Part shown: positions 5,460-5,826 of the stretch, in pieces
How positions within the stretch are numbered: the stretch's first letter is position 1
Layout of the letters: the number at the start of each line of letters is the position of its first letter
Assembly (NCBI GenBank): GCA_905198295.1
Contig: CAJKBW010000129.1
Span: 1 to 5,826, forward strand
DNA: 5,826 nt
Direction: 5' to 3'
From: an uncultured Oscillospiraceae bacterium
GTDB lineage: Bacteria > Bacillota > Clostridia > Oscillospirales > Acutalibacteraceae
Notes under the pieces: generated by a model
The model's input: only the letters and a program-made list of their open reading frames with translations
What the model was told of the DNA's origin: nothing
Databases searched by the model: none
Program-made: the position numbers and the translations under genes

Positions 5460-5783
5460 TTACAGTACGCCGTTGGCCGACAGATATTCCCGGATGTCTG
5501 CCTGGGAACGCGGTCCCACAAAGGGCCGGCCCAGCAGGCGGCCGTCCTTGAACAGCAGCAGCGTGGGGATGGTGTTGACGCCGAACCGTGCGGCGACATC
5601 CGGCGCGTCGTCCACATTGACGCCGGCAACCCGGATGCGGCCGTCCAGCTCATCGGCCAGCGCTTCAACGGCCGGGGCGATCCGGCGGCAGTAGCCGCAC
5701 CACGGCGCCCACAGATCCACGAGGGTCACACCGTTGGCGATGGTCTGGTCAAAATTGGCGGAAGTCAGAGGATTCTTATTCAT
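5460..5783 (-). CDS. trxA: Thioredoxin with CGYC active site
   Basis: This 107-aa cytoplasmic thioredoxin has normal length. Conserved elements are LVDLWAPWCGYC (21-32) with redox cysteines Cys29 and Cys32, the buried Asp23, Pro37 after the active-site helix, and the cis-proline Pro73 in NTIPTLLLF. The usual motif is CGPC; here tyrosine replaces proline between the cysteines, which in other thioredoxins shifts redox potential and substrate choice. It should be reduced by the adjacent TrxB and may donate electrons to the CcdA domain encoded three genes later. The ATG at 5783 has AGGAG 7 nt upstream. It is the first gene of the operon. The operon promoter probably lies mostly beyond the window edge; only an AT-rich TTATATATAA next to the ribosome site is visible. 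Confidence 0.93.
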   Translation of the reverse strand: MNKNPLTSANFDQTIANGVTLVDLWAPWCGYCRRIAPAVEALADELDGRIRVAGVNVDDAPDVAARFGVNTIPTLLLFKDGRLLGRPFVGPRSQADIREYLSANGVL

Positions 5784-5826
5784 AATACTTCTCCTTTATA
5801 TATAAGGTAGGTGTTCGGATTTTTGC

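Noticed and set aside
5797..5805. TATATATAA as the -10 box of the trx operon
   Set aside because: It lies directly beside the ribosome site, so transcription would begin at or inside that site, and the -35 would fall at the window edge. The real promoter is more likely further upstream.
3891..5810. 639-aa plus-strand open frame across the redox operon
   Set aside because: It runs opposite four well-supported genes and shows only complement-derived composition.

Overview
The window joins two different kinds of DNA. Bases 1 to about 2,700 look like an accessory mobile region of a gut Clostridia-type bacterium. Bases 2,771 to the end are visibly more GC-rich and carry a compact four-gene thiol-redox operon that looks chromosomal. 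The resolvase and XRE types, the strong Shine-Dalgarno sites and the fused CcdA-TlpA protein all suggest a Firmicute. An Oscillospiraceae/Ruminococcaceae relative (Subdoligranulum, Gemmiger or Faecalibacterium type) is my guess from recalled family resemblance, not from a search.

Left region, from low to high coordinates. (a) Bases 1-55 are one end of an IS3-family (IS150-group-like) insertion sequence whose body lies outside the window. (b) It interrupts a minus-strand gene after about 26 codons. The surviving N-terminus (MKIINNTTEKL...) resembles the SNF2-type helicase / phospholipase D-like proteins common on clostridial mobile elements. (c) Next comes a helicase promoter region flanked by two imperfect direct repeats. 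(d) A minus-strand pair follows: a 76-aa helix-turn-helix protein and a serine recombinase. The recombinase frame is complete only if an ATC codon is the start. (e) About 600 bases without a convincing gene hold a perfect dyad and hairpins. (f) A plus-strand XRE regulator with its own promoter and a strong bidirectional terminator closes the region.

Right region, all on the minus strand and read from high to low coordinates: trxA (thioredoxin with a CGYC site), trxB (thioredoxin reductase), an Rrf2-family regulator, and a CcdA-TlpA fusion. Spacings are 15 nt, 33 nt and an 11-nt overlap, so this is very likely one operon. Together the products would move electrons from NADPH through TrxB and TrxA to the membrane CcdA domain and on to a TlpA-type thioredoxin domain outside the membrane. 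The Rrf2 protein would be the built-in regulator.

No CRISPR array, tRNA or rRNA was seen. The unusual points are the ATC start of the recombinase, the IS-broken helicase, the repeats and dyads of the mobile region, the apparent junction near 2,667-2,731, and the self-contained trans-membrane redox operon with its own cysteine-rich regulator.
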